Shown: piece after piece, positions 10,188-22,829 of the stretch
Numbering within the stretch: position 1 is the first letter of the stretch
How the letters are laid out: every line of letters begins with the position of its first letter
DNA from: Peronospora farinosa
Lineage: Eukaryota > Oomycota > Peronosporomycetes > Peronosporales > Peronosporaceae
NCBI GenBank assembly: GCA_947646735.1
Contig: CANTFK010000990.1
Span: forward strand, 124,001-188,000
Length of the DNA: 64,000 nt
Direction: 5' to 3'
The notes under the pieces: generated by a model
What the model was told of the DNA's origin: nothing
What the model saw: the letters and a program-made list of their open reading frames with translations, nothing else
Database searches by the model: none
Position numbers and translations under genes: made by a program

Positions 10188-13100
10188 GCTGCTCCGTGTG
10201 GTCGCCCATTGTTGAAAGCTGTGGCTGCTGTTGGGCTGGTCACTTGGACGACTTTGGCAATGGTAAATGCTGAAAACCGCTACGAGGCTTACTTGGAGTA
10301 GCTGTGCTATGGGTTGATTAACAATGTAAGCGATTCATTGTCGTCGAGGTTGGATGTTACGTCTTTGAGGCTTTATGCGTCACTCACTTCGTCAAGGCTC
10401 AATTTGAAGCGACCAAATTCTTATGACATTCGATGAAAGTGCAACAAGTGCAGGCGTCAGTCTGGATGAGCTTGAGCTGGATAGCTGACGGTGTATAGAA
10501 AACTTTCTTCTCCAGACTGCCCACCAATATTTTGAAAAGTTATTGGATATGTGTATGGAGAGATTTAGCTGCGACGATTACAAGCTCTCGACTGGATGCC
10601 TCATTTATTTCATGTCTGCAGCTACGGGCTGCTCTGTGCTGACGTGCTGCAATCCATTATCATTTCGAATACGTTTGAGCATACACCTTTTGTGAGGTCT
10701 CGAGCGTTTTTGTTGGCCAACATGACACTTCGTCCAACGATGACAGTTTACATCACTCGACATGCTCAACGGAGGTAGGTCAAGACTACTTGCTCGGGCA
10801 CTGTAGGAAGAAAAGCAGGCGATCGTACTCTGCTCATGGAATGACACCCGCACTCGCATGGTTGATTAGAATTTTGCTTGAATCTTGGAGGAAAGACAAA
10901 GTAAGTCTTTATCGGTGTGTGGTTTCGGAATCAATGAGCCGTTACGATCGTTTAAGGCCGACAAGTTCCGAATCACCAGGTCTGCAAAGCTGAGACGAGC
11001 AGTAAAGAAGAGCTTCAGAAGGAAGTCCTCTCTTTTTATGTGAGATTGGCGCGCGAAGGCATCATTCAGATCTATCCTCTTCTCGATTGCGTAAATTTGC
11101 TGGAGTCGACATTGAGACCATGAGATCGAGAAACTGAGCTGTATCTTGGTTGAGAAAATACGGTATCATCAGCAAGAAGTACGTCCGAACTTGAACACTC
11201 TAATCGAGTGAGCAGCCATAGTTCGAGCAATCAGCATTTTTCCAACAGCTAGTTTGGCAAAAGGGAAGGCTACGCTTCACGTTCTGATGGTTGAGTACTT
11301 TCAAGAAGCAACAAAGCTTTCGAAGCGCTGCTACATCCAGCCTTAAGAGCTTGTGGACTTGTCTGATGTCGTGGGATGAAATGAAATACAGAAAGATGGT
11401 ATATACCATCACATGGAACTACACGAGCACGACGTCGGACAACCCTTCCTTAATTACAAGAGATCATTCAGTCTCGAGCTTTTTCGTCCCACTCGATTTT
11501 CTGCCGATACCTTTTGCGACTCGAGAAGCGATGACAGTGACAGTTGTCGACTTGTTTCGGTAGACGACAGATTGTCGACTTGTGAACTTCGTTGTGTTTG
11601 TCCTATGGTTGACATGAACGGACTGCTGGCTGTATTTTTAATGGGAGTTCAATGTTTTGAGAAGTTCACGAGAGCTGGAGGCACGACTATTCGTGCGAAG
11701 GATCTCCTACGCTACCAAGTTGGGATTAGGAATTTGACCTGAATACCAGACACAAGCGAGTAGCTCTTCGGTTTTCCAATACTTGTAGAGATCTGAATGT
11801 TGACTTCTACGCCACGCATTGATACTGCATATAAGCGAAGTAGCAAACTCCTGCACACCAGCAAGACGATCGTCAAGAAAATTGTACTCGCTAGTCAACG
11901 ACGAGGACCAACGCGAGGTGGTACATTTGGGCCAACTTTTCGAATCAGGACATAGTATCACGCGAAGTGCACACTCGCCAAGTTTTTGAGAAGGTGGTTA
12001 GCTAGAGGTCACGCATGACTGAATGCGGCTGTAAGGCGGCAAATAAGCTCACAAACAGCAACAGCAACAGCACCAACGACTTACGTCATAGCAATACGAT
12101 ACCGAAACGGACTCAGTGGACAATGACGAATCACGACGTAGAATTGTTAGCTTTCTTGAAGACTTTTTCAAGATTCCATCTGAAGAATTTGCACGCCGTC
12201 GTGTCTAAACTTGGTACTTGTGAAGATTGCTGGGAGCTGATGCCGCCTGAAATGGGTTTCAGTGGCGCTTGATTTTATCTAAGCGATTGCCGCAGGGAGG
12301 AAGTGGCGTGGGCTTGACTGCGCGAAGCGCGAAAGCCGGCGGCATGTGTGCTGCTCGGAAAGCAGGTAAAAATGGGTGCTACCGCTATGTAGAAACTAGC
12401 GACGACGCGGTTCAGCGCGTGGGATATATGTGACAGCGCCACGCGGTAGAGTCCATGATCCATGCTAAGGAAATCAGAACGACGAGGAGCTGCCGGAGAG
12501 TGTGGGCGAGGTAACACATATAGTGACGACCCATGGATATATCAGGATGGCTCTACGACATAGTCACGGAAGCTGACTGCGAGCTTAATTGGCAGAGTGC
12601 TTCTCAAAGCCGGGTCTATTCATCAGCCGGGGACAGCTGCCACCGCCGCAGATCGAGCACGGGCTGCTATAACTCAGACGCGAGTGTGCAGCCCGCGAAG
12701 AAGAGGTGCTGTTTGATCTCGATCGCGTTGCAGTCGATGCGCACACACTTGCGGATGGCGGGGCGTATTTGCTTTCATAACCCGAGCGCGAGGCGACTGG
12801 CAGAAGACGGAACGATAGGAGAAAGTACAGGTTCGCGAATGGGGAGCAAGATGACTACAGGTGCTTGTTGTACTTTCACGTACGCCTGTACTTGCCTTTC
12901 AAAATACGCTGGGAGTAGATCGATATTGGATGCTGTTTTTGTCGAAACTCTGTGCGTGTCCACACAGCGCGAAGCAGCGCATACTTCGGGATCAATGGAA
13001 CCAAGCACATCTTGTGGCCACAGCTGCACCCGGGATATGGAAGGGAGTGGCGTCTAGTGCTACATCAAGTCTGTCGCACCAAGTCTGTCGAATTGGAGCT

Positions 13101-13900
13101 ATCTCCTTGTACAGCACGCGTAGGCATTGTGCCTGTCATTTACGCAGCACTGACCAAGTGTGAAGTCGATATGACGTTGCAAAAATTCTTGCTGCGACGG
13201 CCAAACGCCCTTATCGCGCATAAAGTCAGCAGCGACCCCATTCCGTAAACTCTGGACACATGTAGCCAAAAGCTCTGTTGCGGTTTGACCACCATGCTAA
13301 TGCATCCACGGGGCGCTGTGCTTGTGGTAGTCCGCGTAGTTTGCTCATAATGCAGCATGGTGTCCAGTTGGAACCATACTGGCTGGTGGTGAGACCATAC
13401 GCAGCGCGCTTTGCAGGAGGAAAGTCGTGTAACGTGAATTCCCATCGGATCCTGTACCATGATGTCCACGGCGCTTTCCACCATGCTGGAACCAGCCGCC
13501 ACCGGATCAGTTTGCCATGGCGCAGCGGAGAAGATGGTGAGGAAGTCCAAGACACTGGACCGACCCGAGTGCAAGGAAGAACCAGCTTTAGCAGTTCAGA
13601 GCTCGTTGTTGCCCAGTATTCGTCGCTGTTGCGGCGCTTATAAACTGCAAAAGTAACTGAAGACGCTGGCGCTTGAGATGGGCTACCAGGCTTGGTCCGT
13701 TGAGATTTCTTGAGTGGGCGTGAAAAAGAATCGTACAGTCATCGAGCAGTACGCGAATGTTGCGATCGACGACTCCATATTGGAACTACTGTTCATGCAG
13801 CAAAGCGAACACCGTTACGGCTAGTCTGGAATGGATGTTTGATGAAAGTAGTGACGTTTCGGTAGAGATGGAGAAGGCTGCACATAGGATGGAGTAAACA
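10188..13900. other. no intact gene recognised; fragmented short ORFs
   Basis: Only frames of 60-174 codons occur, on both strands and overlapping. The longest is 12533-13057 (plus), rich in Cys and Ser and without a domain I recognise. A small (AACAGC)n-like run lies near 12055-12075. The pattern fits decayed coding or transposon sequence, but I could not identify the source. Confidence 0.4.
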
Positions 13901-16130
13901 TCGACATTGAGCCTTCAAACATGCTTCGATAAGGTTTTTGGTCTCATACAGCAGTTTTCAAGCTGGCGTACGCGAATTCTTGGCTCGCTTTGATGGAAGC
14001 AGTCGCCTGTGTTACAGAAATACTCTTTCAATGTGAATCTCCACGACTTTTGGCTGGATCTGGAGGTTAAGTCTCGACAATGGCGAAACCAATGTTTCGA
14101 TTTGCTATCCTCTTGTTTGGGCACAAATATCTGGACTTTGCTTCATCTGAACGCGCATTGACTTCAGTTGTCGAATTTGCTTACATGGTACGATGCATCA
14201 CTTACAAGCACAGTGCGCTCACTTTAGTTTGAGATGATATCCATAAAGCAGCTGGAAGCTCAATGATAATATCCTCGGGATATCTTCGTTACGAAATGCC
14301 TCAAGTGACGAAATGAAGCTTCATATTGTTGCCATAGCAGCCCTTGAGTTGAGTTGGTCTGAAGTCATTTATCGCCCCGTCAGCAAAATCACGGAAGCGA
14401 CGGATCGAATCGGGACGTGAGGTCAAGCTCTACGATTTACGATACTTGCTCAGCTCGCGCGTCATTAGTGCCAGTTTTGCGTACATTTGCTCACGTAGTC
14501 TTGTCATCTGCTGATTCGGGTTTGGTGACAGTCTAACATGAGACCGTCTCCAAGAAATCCACATCCCAATTTGCCGACTCATTGTATCTTTCACTTTTGC
14601 TTCTACTGCACCATCATGTTGATCGACACCTGAGCGTACCGCAACTTGCATCATGTCAGGGTATTCCTGAAAGAGGCTGATGCTATTATAAGTAGCTCCA
14701 AGTAGGACAAGTCCGATTGCCATGACGCTTGATGATCATGAGGCAGTGCACTGTTTGGGCTACAAAATAGTCAGTGCTTGTGATAATAGGTGGTCGCTTT
14801 CCACAACAAGGTGAGCTAGTCGGTACTATCCAGTATGTCGTCGTAGTTCTCAATACCGTTTTGTTTCCATGGACGACATCAAGCAATGTCTGCACAATTT
14901 AATCCGCATGCACTATACACCGCAGCCCACTACCGCGCAGCAGTCATCTCAGCAGTCTGGAATCTCCTGCACGTGGCAGCAGTGCTGCTGGAGCCCGCAA
15001 TGGTGTTACGACGAGACACGTCCATGCAGTTGCGTATCCTTAGCAGACAGTAGAGACCGTCATTTCCTCACACAACCTACCAGGGACTGGGTCTACTTCG
15101 TGTGCTGTCATCTACTGCATCGTGGTTAAAGTAATGTCATCCAAGGTCTTGAACGACTATCTCGACTCGTTTGCCGACGATCTGCCTGATCTTCGAGAGT
15201 GAATAAATTGACTGGACAAACTTGAATACTATGTAGTCCCAGCGATTCAGATGGACGAGGATGACTTAACATATAGGCTGGGTACGAGCGTGCCGTCACC
15301 TTTGTGAGCAGAGCGATCCGTGGACACCTGCATGCGGACTTGGCTTGAGCTACTCCTACAAACACTTTTGATTGATGCAGTCCACATCATCCTCGATAGT
15401 CTCAAGTACGACGTTACTTGACCTGCTTCAACTAGCCCAGCAAAGTTTTCATAATTCTATTGTAATTCTTCGACTACCACCATTTGTTCTTCCTGTCATT
15501 AAGCTAGTGGAAGACCTTCTTGTCTCAGTCAAAAAGATCACAGAGTCCACAACAGGTGATAGAAGTTCCAGCACCAGCGTATCCAATTTAACTTGGGAAT
15601 GAAGTACACTCATTTGTGTTTGTTGTGCCAGCATAGTATCGTTTGAAAAATCATGCTCAGTTTCATGAGGTCGAGAGTTCTCACTCCAAATGAAGGTGCT
15701 GCATCACCGTTAGATGATACTAGAGCCAAATGTTGCCAAAGTCATGATGTTGATATGGCCTTGTGTGAATAAGCACAGTTTTAGCTCGACAGGAGCGAGG
15801 CTTCTTAGCTGCGTAATGATTAAGGTCATACGTACAATGGGCAAAAGAGCTCCATAACATCCACAAATCATCGCCGTAATGAGACCGTAGAGAACAAGTC
15901 TGAAAACAGTAGGAGCTTGAGAACGAACGCGACTAGTATCGCAATAAAACCTTCCGGCTTGATGCTTTCACAATCACAATAATGATAGATCTTATAAAAC
16001 TTGGAGACCGCGAAGTAGGATCGAATCTGAGTGGAGAGGCAGTTCAAGCCTGCAAGAAACCAAACAGGATGCTTCACACAGCGCTTGCAAACAATGCCGG
16101 ATAGAATGCTGATGGAGTTTCATTGTCACT
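13901..16130 (-). other. possible decayed membrane-protein gene
   Basis: On the minus strand, frames at 15868-16077, 14430-14723 and 13915-14124 have plausible protein composition. The first contains a hydrophobic segment (FIAILVAFVLKLLLFSDLF). Just beyond its stop, in another phase, comes a second hydrophobic stretch. This suggests a multi-pass membrane protein broken by indels. I do not recognise the family. Confidence 0.2.
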
Positions 16131-16266
16131 TGATTCATAGAGTAGATCATCGTCTTCCAGCAATTCATCGCCGAGCTTCCAAAGCCTTTAAATAGCAGGT
16201 CCCTGCCCCAATTGAACTTCGACGAAAACTAAGTGTCAAACAGAACCTCTTAAACAGGCATTAGTA

Positions 16267-18376
16267 CTATTGCCCGTTTAGGATTACCTGTGTAAATGCG
16301 CTATCCTCACGAGCAGCCAAATGGGTAAAGGTGCCGTGCTCCACAACGCGACCGTCTGATATTACAGCAATACGGTCAGCACTTTTAATGGTGGATAGTC
16401 GATGTGCCACCAAAATCACTGTGCGCCCTTGCTTGGCGCGATTCACTGCGTCTTGCACAAGTTTCTCACTTTCTGGGTCAAGAGCTGAAGTTGCTTCATC
16501 CAGGATGAGGATCTTTGGACGCTTCACAAGCGCGCGCGCAATAGCCACGCGCTGCTTTTGGCCACCTGAGAGCGCCTGACCCCGCTCTCCGACAATCGTA
16601 TCATATCCATCTGGGAAAGACATGATAAAGTCGTGTGCGTTTGCTAGTTTAGCTGCGCAAATGACGTCCTCCATAGTTGCTTCTTGTCCTTCAAAGCAGC
16701 CGTAGGCGATGTTTTCCCGGATAGAGCACGCAAAAAGAGGTGGCTCCTGCGGAACAGCACCCATTAGACCGCGGAGTTCCGTCGGATTCACAGTGGAGAT
16801 GTCCACACCATTCATCAAAATTTTGCCGCCGCACCCAGGGCCATCTAACTCGTAAAAGCGTGCAAGTAGCGACATCACCGACGACTTGCCGCAGCCACTC
16901 GGGCCCACGAGCGCTAACGTCTCATTAGGCAGCACCTCCAGATCGAGGCCACAGAAAATCTTTGAGTCTGGACGAGTAGGGTACGCAAACTCAACGTCTT
17001 GGAATCGAATATGGCCGTCAAATGTAGTCGGGAAAGGAGCCCACCCTCCTTGAGGAATCCGAATCTTTGGTTGACGCTGCAGCAACTCAAACACACGCGT
17101 GGACGCTCCAATGCCTTTCATTAATTCGGCGTAGAAGGACGACATACCCGCAAAGGAAAATCCAACGTAGAGTGTGTACAGTAGGAAAGAAGTCAGTTCA
17201 CCACTGGTAAGCAGGCCATCCACCACCATTTGTCCGCCATATCCAAGAACACCAAGCATACTCAGCTTAACTCCAAAATCTACACCGCCAAAGAAAGTGG
17301 CACTTGCAAGAGAGCGCTTACGCGCCAGCTGCAGCACTTGGTCAACTTTTTTCGGTGGGCTTCCACCTCATGTGTCTCCTTGGCAAACCAACGTACCACA
17401 CGAATATTGCTTAATTTCTCTTCGGCCACTTCGGTAGCTTCACTCAGCTGAGTCTGCACTTCCGCGGTCAGCTTTTTTACATATCGGCCATAGCTCACTG
17501 CGCCAAGTGCAATTGGCGGGACCACTGACAACATGATTACAGCTAATTGCGGACACGTGATGAATATCATCGTGATACTACCCAGCGCCTGTCCAGAGCT
17601 ACGCAGTCCGCCAGCCACATTGTCACTCAGCACTTTACCGATCAGCGTCGTATCTGCACTCAGCCTGTTTAGCAGTTCACCTGTCCTTGACGAGTCAAAA
17701 AAGCTCAGCTCCTGCCGTAAAATTGACGCATATGTGTCCTGTCTTAACCTATTTATAATCCTTTCTCCAATCATGTTGGTAGTGTTGACTCGAATGATAT
17801 TAGCAATAGATCCAGTAGTAAAGAGCCCCCCCAGTAGCGCCACTACTGTTGGCAACGACATAGCAGCAGCTGAGCCTGTTGTCACCACGTCAATGACCTT
17901 ACCCATTCCATAGGGCACACACATGGTGATAAAAGTAGAGACACCTAGAGCCGAAATAGAAATGGCCAATGGTTTCTTCTCGGGTATATACAGCGATAAC
18001 AGCCTTTTCACTTCTTTCTTGGCGACAGGAACCTGCATTATACGATCATTCACTTAAGTACGAAACACGTTTCCGATGAGGATCACACTCGTAACAATCT
18101 TACCTGGACTGAAACATGAACAGTCTCTTTCTTGTCATCATCACGCTTGTATTCAGTAGAATAAAGCCGCTGAAAACTCTTAGTTTGTGGGAAACAGAGC
18201 ACATTAGAACGTTGCCTAATGCAAGCTCTAGTGTGAGTTAGTAATGCCTTATGAGAGCTAAAAAAGCAGAGAAAAGAGAGATGAGATACGGAATAAGGTG
18301 GGAAATTAATCAATAAAAGAAAAGAGGAGGATCGTACCGATGAAATCGTCGCAGCATTAGGAGCTGCATCAACCAC
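16267..18376 (-). CDS. mitochondrial-type ABCB half-transporter, one frameshift
   Basis: This is a half-size ABC exporter of the ABCB8/10 type, which exports substrates from mitochondria. The exon from 18376 encodes a Ser/Arg-rich N-terminus ending SFQRLYSTEYKR, like a mitochondrial presequence. A 71 bp GT-AG intron (18033-18103) joins it to the transmembrane domain. A second intron inside the first exon (GTACGA...TTTTTTAG) is possible. The nucleotide-binding domain is complete: Walker A GPSGCGKSS, signature LSGGQKQR, Walker B ILILDEATSALD and H-loop VAHRLST. The transmembrane part (ATG at 18018 within the second exon) and the ATPase part are in different phases. They switch at a T6 run, 17347-17352 (A6 in coding sense), right after the HEVEAHRK region. 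Everything else is intact, so this is either a very young pseudogene or an assembly indel. Confidence 0.8.
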
Positions 18377-18458
18377 GTGTTACCCGTTGAACCAAATGAC
18401 TGAATGATGACATTCCCTCGAAAGAGTGCCCAAAATGTTCGAGGAGTGACATAAGGAG

Positions 18459-19250
18459 TGATGGTCAACCTTTTGAGTCAGGACAAAAAACCCCTTTCAA
18501 AACGATTTAAGTCTTTTGATCACAAATAGAAGGATAAGACGTAGGATGTGTAAATTGAAATGTATCACAATTTTCAGCTGATGAGCTTTAAGAATATTGG
18601 CGTTAGCAACGTGATGAGACTGCATAGATCTTTAATTTAATAGAATGGCACTATTTCTTTTACGTAAAAAAGTTAATATATTTCCTACAGGTAAATTCTA
18701 TAACCAATTATTTCTTCTTTGGACTCTAAAAGTATTCGAATGCGTCTTTGTCTTTTTTTCTAATCTTGCGGCTGGCGAGGCGATATGTTAATGAACGACT
18801 GTGGCAATCGTGGCCAAAGCAGCCAACAGCGTCGGTTGAGGTCCTTTGTCATGCCATTATCTGGATATAAAAGCCCATCTATCTGGTGCGGACCAGATGT
18901 CCATTAAGTTAGAAAGTTGTAGGTAGCCAAAACTCAAGGACGGCAAATAATCGCAAGCACTTTATTCGTCAGCAAGAGGCATACAGCTCTTCAGCAGTGA
19001 GGCCATCTCTGTTCTGCATAAGCAGATAGATACATATGTCTACTATCAGCAGCAACAAGCGGCGGATCCGTGCTAACACTGCAGCACGTTGCGTCCTGAT
19101 CTGCGCGCTGATAAAATTCATAGGCAAGCTCATCCTAACATTCCATAGGCTCAACTGGCCGCGTGAGATCAGTGTGCAGCGATACCCGTTCGAGCGATAG
19201 TAGTAAGCCACTTTTCTGGTCATTGACGAAAGCATGGTACTTATTGTTAT
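18459..19250. repeat. left copy of ~755 bp direct repeat
   Basis: From about 18491 this is nearly identical to 32597-33352, with about ten differences seen by eye. A weaker shared start (AGTGATGGTCAA) lies at 18457-18468. The copy contains a TATA-like box (TATAAAAG, 18866-18873). It could be a solo LTR-like repeat or a segmental duplication. The embedded 88-codon minus ORF (18969-19235) is repeated in the other copy, but I do not recognise it as a protein. Confidence 0.8.
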
Positions 19251-19254
19251 TTAT

Positions 19255-19580
19255 TCATGATGCGTCTTGATCTGCACTTGTGCAGAGGTAGTTAGAAGTA
19301 AAAGTAAGATATATCCAGTATTAAGTATTTTCGTTTGTTAATACGACAACATGCACTCCAACGGCTCTGCAACTTGACCATGTAAGTGTCAGATGGCATC
19401 CGTCTTACCTGCCCATCTCGTTTTGCGGTACCATATTGCAGCCGTATCGCCTTGTCCAAACTGTCCAGTTGTTGCTCGGCCGTCCCATCTGTCCAGCTGA
19501 TGCCCTGTCTCTTCCTGCCCCATCTGCCACAAAACTGGCCGATCAGGTGAGACCGTCCCATGTACACTTGAACCTTTGAA
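19255..19580 (-). repeat. Copia 3' LTR
   Basis: This matches the split LTR (24047-24178 plus 32207-32402) along its whole length. On the plus strand it runs from about TGATGCGTCTTGATC to about CCCATGTACA. The exact ends are uncertain because similarity continues a few bases past the TG/CA ends. Confidence 0.75.
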
Positions 19581-19925
19581 TACCTGACAACTGTCACACC
19601 GGGTACTTTTATAACTCTACTTCTCGGTGTCATCCTGTGTGGCATTTACGTTAAACATCCTTTGCAGCTCTTCCATTCTTGGCTCCGGTAGTGACTTCGT
19701 CAGTATGTCGGCCATCATGTCCTGTGACTTCACAAATCTTGAAGCCATATTTCCTTCTTGCGCATGACAACAGTTGCACTTGAACCGTATATCCACGTGC
19801 TTGGCGCTGGATGTGTTCTTCTACGATTTGATTTGCTTCATGCCGGCTTAATTGTCTATTCACATCGGCAAGGGCGCGTGAACACGAATCTTCAATTCGT
19901 TCAGCAATATGTTTATTCTAGTTAT

Positions 19926-21111
19926 TCAAGGCCATCTTGATGATGCTGAGATGAATTTAGCCTCCATAGTGCTTAGCGACACTACTGATTGCTTCTTACA
20001 CAGCCACAGAATAACGGCTCCATCCATAGTCATCACACATCCCGACACAGGCTTACGGTCAGACTTGTCGGCAGCAAAAATTTGCATCGCTCCAGCACTC
20101 GACCCGCACGTTCTCTGATTTCGGTCCAACACCGTGTATGTGAAACTTAAGACCCTTTGACATCTTTTTGTATCTCACGATACGTTTGGCGGTCTTCCAA
20201 TCCTTGGTTCATGGCCTTGTGCACTGCAAAGCAAAGGTCTGGACGCGTACGTCTTGCAATCCATATTAGGCTTCCTACTAGTAACTGGAACGACTTTACA
20301 CTTGGGTCACCCTTTGCCTCTCTTGCAATTAGTTAATCCAGATTGCCCTCGTCGTCCTGATTGCACTCGCCCCCAATAGGGGTCCGCACTCCGTTTGCTG
20401 ACTCCATCCCGAACTCCTTCAGCAACAAGTTGATCGCGACCTCTTGATCCAAACGTATCCATTCGAATCGTCCAGGTGATTTTCGACCCCATAAACTTGC
20501 TCACGACCCCCAAGTCCTCAATAGACAATGAGCTAATCTCAGCAAAAAATTAGTCTACAGAGCTTTGCTCGGTTCCTGTGACCAACAGGTCATCCACATA
20601 GACACCGACCACTGTGCATGTCTCGCCTTTGTACTTGTAGTAGAGGCACATGTCCGTCGTGCATTGCTGAACTTCACCTTGTCGCAGTTTGAAGTCAAGT
20701 CATTTGCTCCACAGCCGCCCAGCCTCTTTAAGCCCATATAGTGACTTTTTCTCTAGATGACTTTTCTCCGAGACCTTCTAGCTTTCGTTTTTTCAGGGTC
20801 ATTCCCTTTGGCACCCTCATGTATATATCCAGGTGCTCCTCCTTTTCCGCCTTCACATACGCGTTTGGTACGTCATTATGGCTTACCGGTACGTTCCATC
20901 GTGTAGAGAGCACCAGGATCAACTTCACCGTTCCTAAGTCCATGACGGACGCGAAAGTAAGCGTATAATCCACACCAAACACTTGTGTGTTCCCAAAAAC
21001 AACCACACGAGCCTTGTACCTCTCTATGTCTCCGTTTGCGTCCGTCTTGGTCTTTAGACCCACTTGCTGTGTAGGACATGCGCACCCTTTGGTGAAATCA
21101 CCACCGCACAC
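19926..21111 (-). pseudogene. Copia reverse transcriptase and RNase H, broken
   Basis: Minus-strand frame 20728-21111 carries RVT_2-type motifs (YKARVVVFGNTQ, DVPNAYVKAE, then MRVPKGM). Frame 19926-20132 carries the Copia RNase H core (SGCVMTMDGAVILWLCKKQS, then STMEAKF). Frames between and around them are in other phases with stops. The element supplies no functional polymerase. Confidence 0.85.
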
Positions 21112-21149
21112 ACGTCGTTTGACTTCAAGGGAGTACTATTCTGCAGTCC

Positions 21150-22352
21150 TAGCTGTCATCCATTGTTATTAATGTCCACCTCTAACTGCCTCCCTATAGT
21201 GTTTTAGGTCTTGCACCATGATTGCATTTACCACATCTTGTTGCACAGCAGAACGTCCAGTCGAAGGTTTCTTAGCAGGTTGACCTTGTACCATGTCGTG
21301 CTTTTGTCCATCCGGACCTTCTTCCTTTACGACCCTTAGTGACACGTTTTTTCACACTTGGTCGCACTTGAACATCCAGTTCACCATCATTATTTGACTC
21401 CTCCTGATGGTCGATCTTCTCCAAGTAGGATTTAAGCTGTCCGTTTTGCTCTTTCGTCAGTGTTTCTATGTTCTGTAAATGCTGTGTTACCACAATTACC
21501 TTATCTTTGGGGATGTACATCCTGTACTCCTTCGTCTCATCACTTTTGCCAATGCTTATGGCTGCCTTCCCGCGCTATCCAAGTGATTTATTTCTTGCAT
21601 TGGCGTGAACCGTGCATGCTAAGCCGAACACCATGATGTCGTTCAGCATGGGTACCTTCATTGTCAGAAACTCCATTGGTGATACACCATCCGGATTCGA
21701 CTTGGTGGGTTTCTGTTGAGTATGTTAGTCGCGTACTCAGAAGCATCACCCTCGAAAGACAGCGGTAAGTGTTAAGCGAAAACCATGCTTCGTACCAGAC
21801 TTATGATTGTACGATGTATTCGCTTAGCCTTGCCATTGCTGGCTTGGTTCCTGGCTTCGCTTATTTAACGCGAAATTCTTGTCTCCTTGCAAAACAAGTG
21901 CATTCACCACCACCATCCGTGCGAAGCACGTGAATCCTGCAATTGAACTCACGCTAAATGCTCACAAGAAAGTGCTTGAACTTGAGTGCAGCAACAGCCT
22001 TCATCACAGACAAAAACACACGGCAATAGTTTAACCGGTGATTAATAAAATTGACCAGGTAACGATTGCCTAGACGGTCTCGGGGGTCATTGGAACTTTG
22101 AGATGAGAGCAGATCACTACTCCACCTATCTGAGTTCTTGCCCGTTTATTTCTTTGACTTTTCTCTCTTGACTTGTTTTCCTTGAGAGCACGCCAAGAAC
22201 GTCATGCGTGTCGTGTCAGTAAGCTTGATAGCCGACGCCGGGTCTTTCGCCATCTTGATGATCGTATTAAACATAGATGACCCAATCGGCGATGAATTCC
22301 ATCATAGTAACACCCTCAACATCCGAATTGGATTCATATTAAGGTGAATTGA
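21150..22352 (-). pseudogene. Copia integrase-region remnant
   Basis: Between the protease/pre-integrase part and the reverse transcriptase only short broken frames remain, for example 21272-21520. The position is that of the Copia integrase core, but I could not trace all catalytic residues. It is assigned mainly by order within the element. Confidence 0.5.
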
Positions 22353-22800
22353 TCACAGCATCATCGCCTCATGTGGTGTAATTGAGGTTTTGGTGTCGCC
22401 TCCCATCACCTTGACAACCAACACATTGTTGTTGTAGTCAACATCCATGACCGGTGCACCTCCGACCCCGGAGGTCAACACACGCCTCCCTTTTCGATAT
22501 TCGAGTACACATCGTTTGGAATCGAGCTTATCATACCAAATGATATTTCGCTCGAGGTTCGCAGCGTACTGAACGTCGAGAAGCCGTATGGTGTTGACGA
22601 CACCAAGTGCAACAATTGCAATGTCGACACTGCCTTGCTTGGTCACACGTATCACATGGCCGCAGTCAAGCTTTCGCTGTTACAGTCATCCGGTGTTATC
22701 ATCAGGCTTAAGTCATTAACCAAATGTCTGCTGGAATTATTGACCAAAATCCGATGATCGTTCTAAAGACCACCACCATTACCGGTCGCAGAGGTAAAGT
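22353..22800 (-). pseudogene. Copia protease / GAG-pre-integrase remnant
   Basis: The minus frame 22353-22655 has the RLLDVQYAANLERNIIW block typical of the Copia region after the protease. Just upstream, near 22700-22770, SSRHLVNDLSLM matches the Copia protease flank. The catalytic Asp of the usual DSGSS motif is replaced in a degraded stretch. Stops separate the two. Confidence 0.7.
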
Positions 22801-22829
22801 TCGTCCTTGGAACCTTCTTCATGAAGTGA

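Noticed and set aside
17280..17400. Intron to explain the ABCB frame change
   Set aside because: The protein alignment is continuous across the phase change and no GT-AG pair removes a suitable stretch.
18969..19235. 88-codon ORF present in both outer repeats
   Set aside because: Duplicated only because the repeat is duplicated. The two copies differ by an in-frame 3 bp indel and scattered changes, and no domain is recognised.
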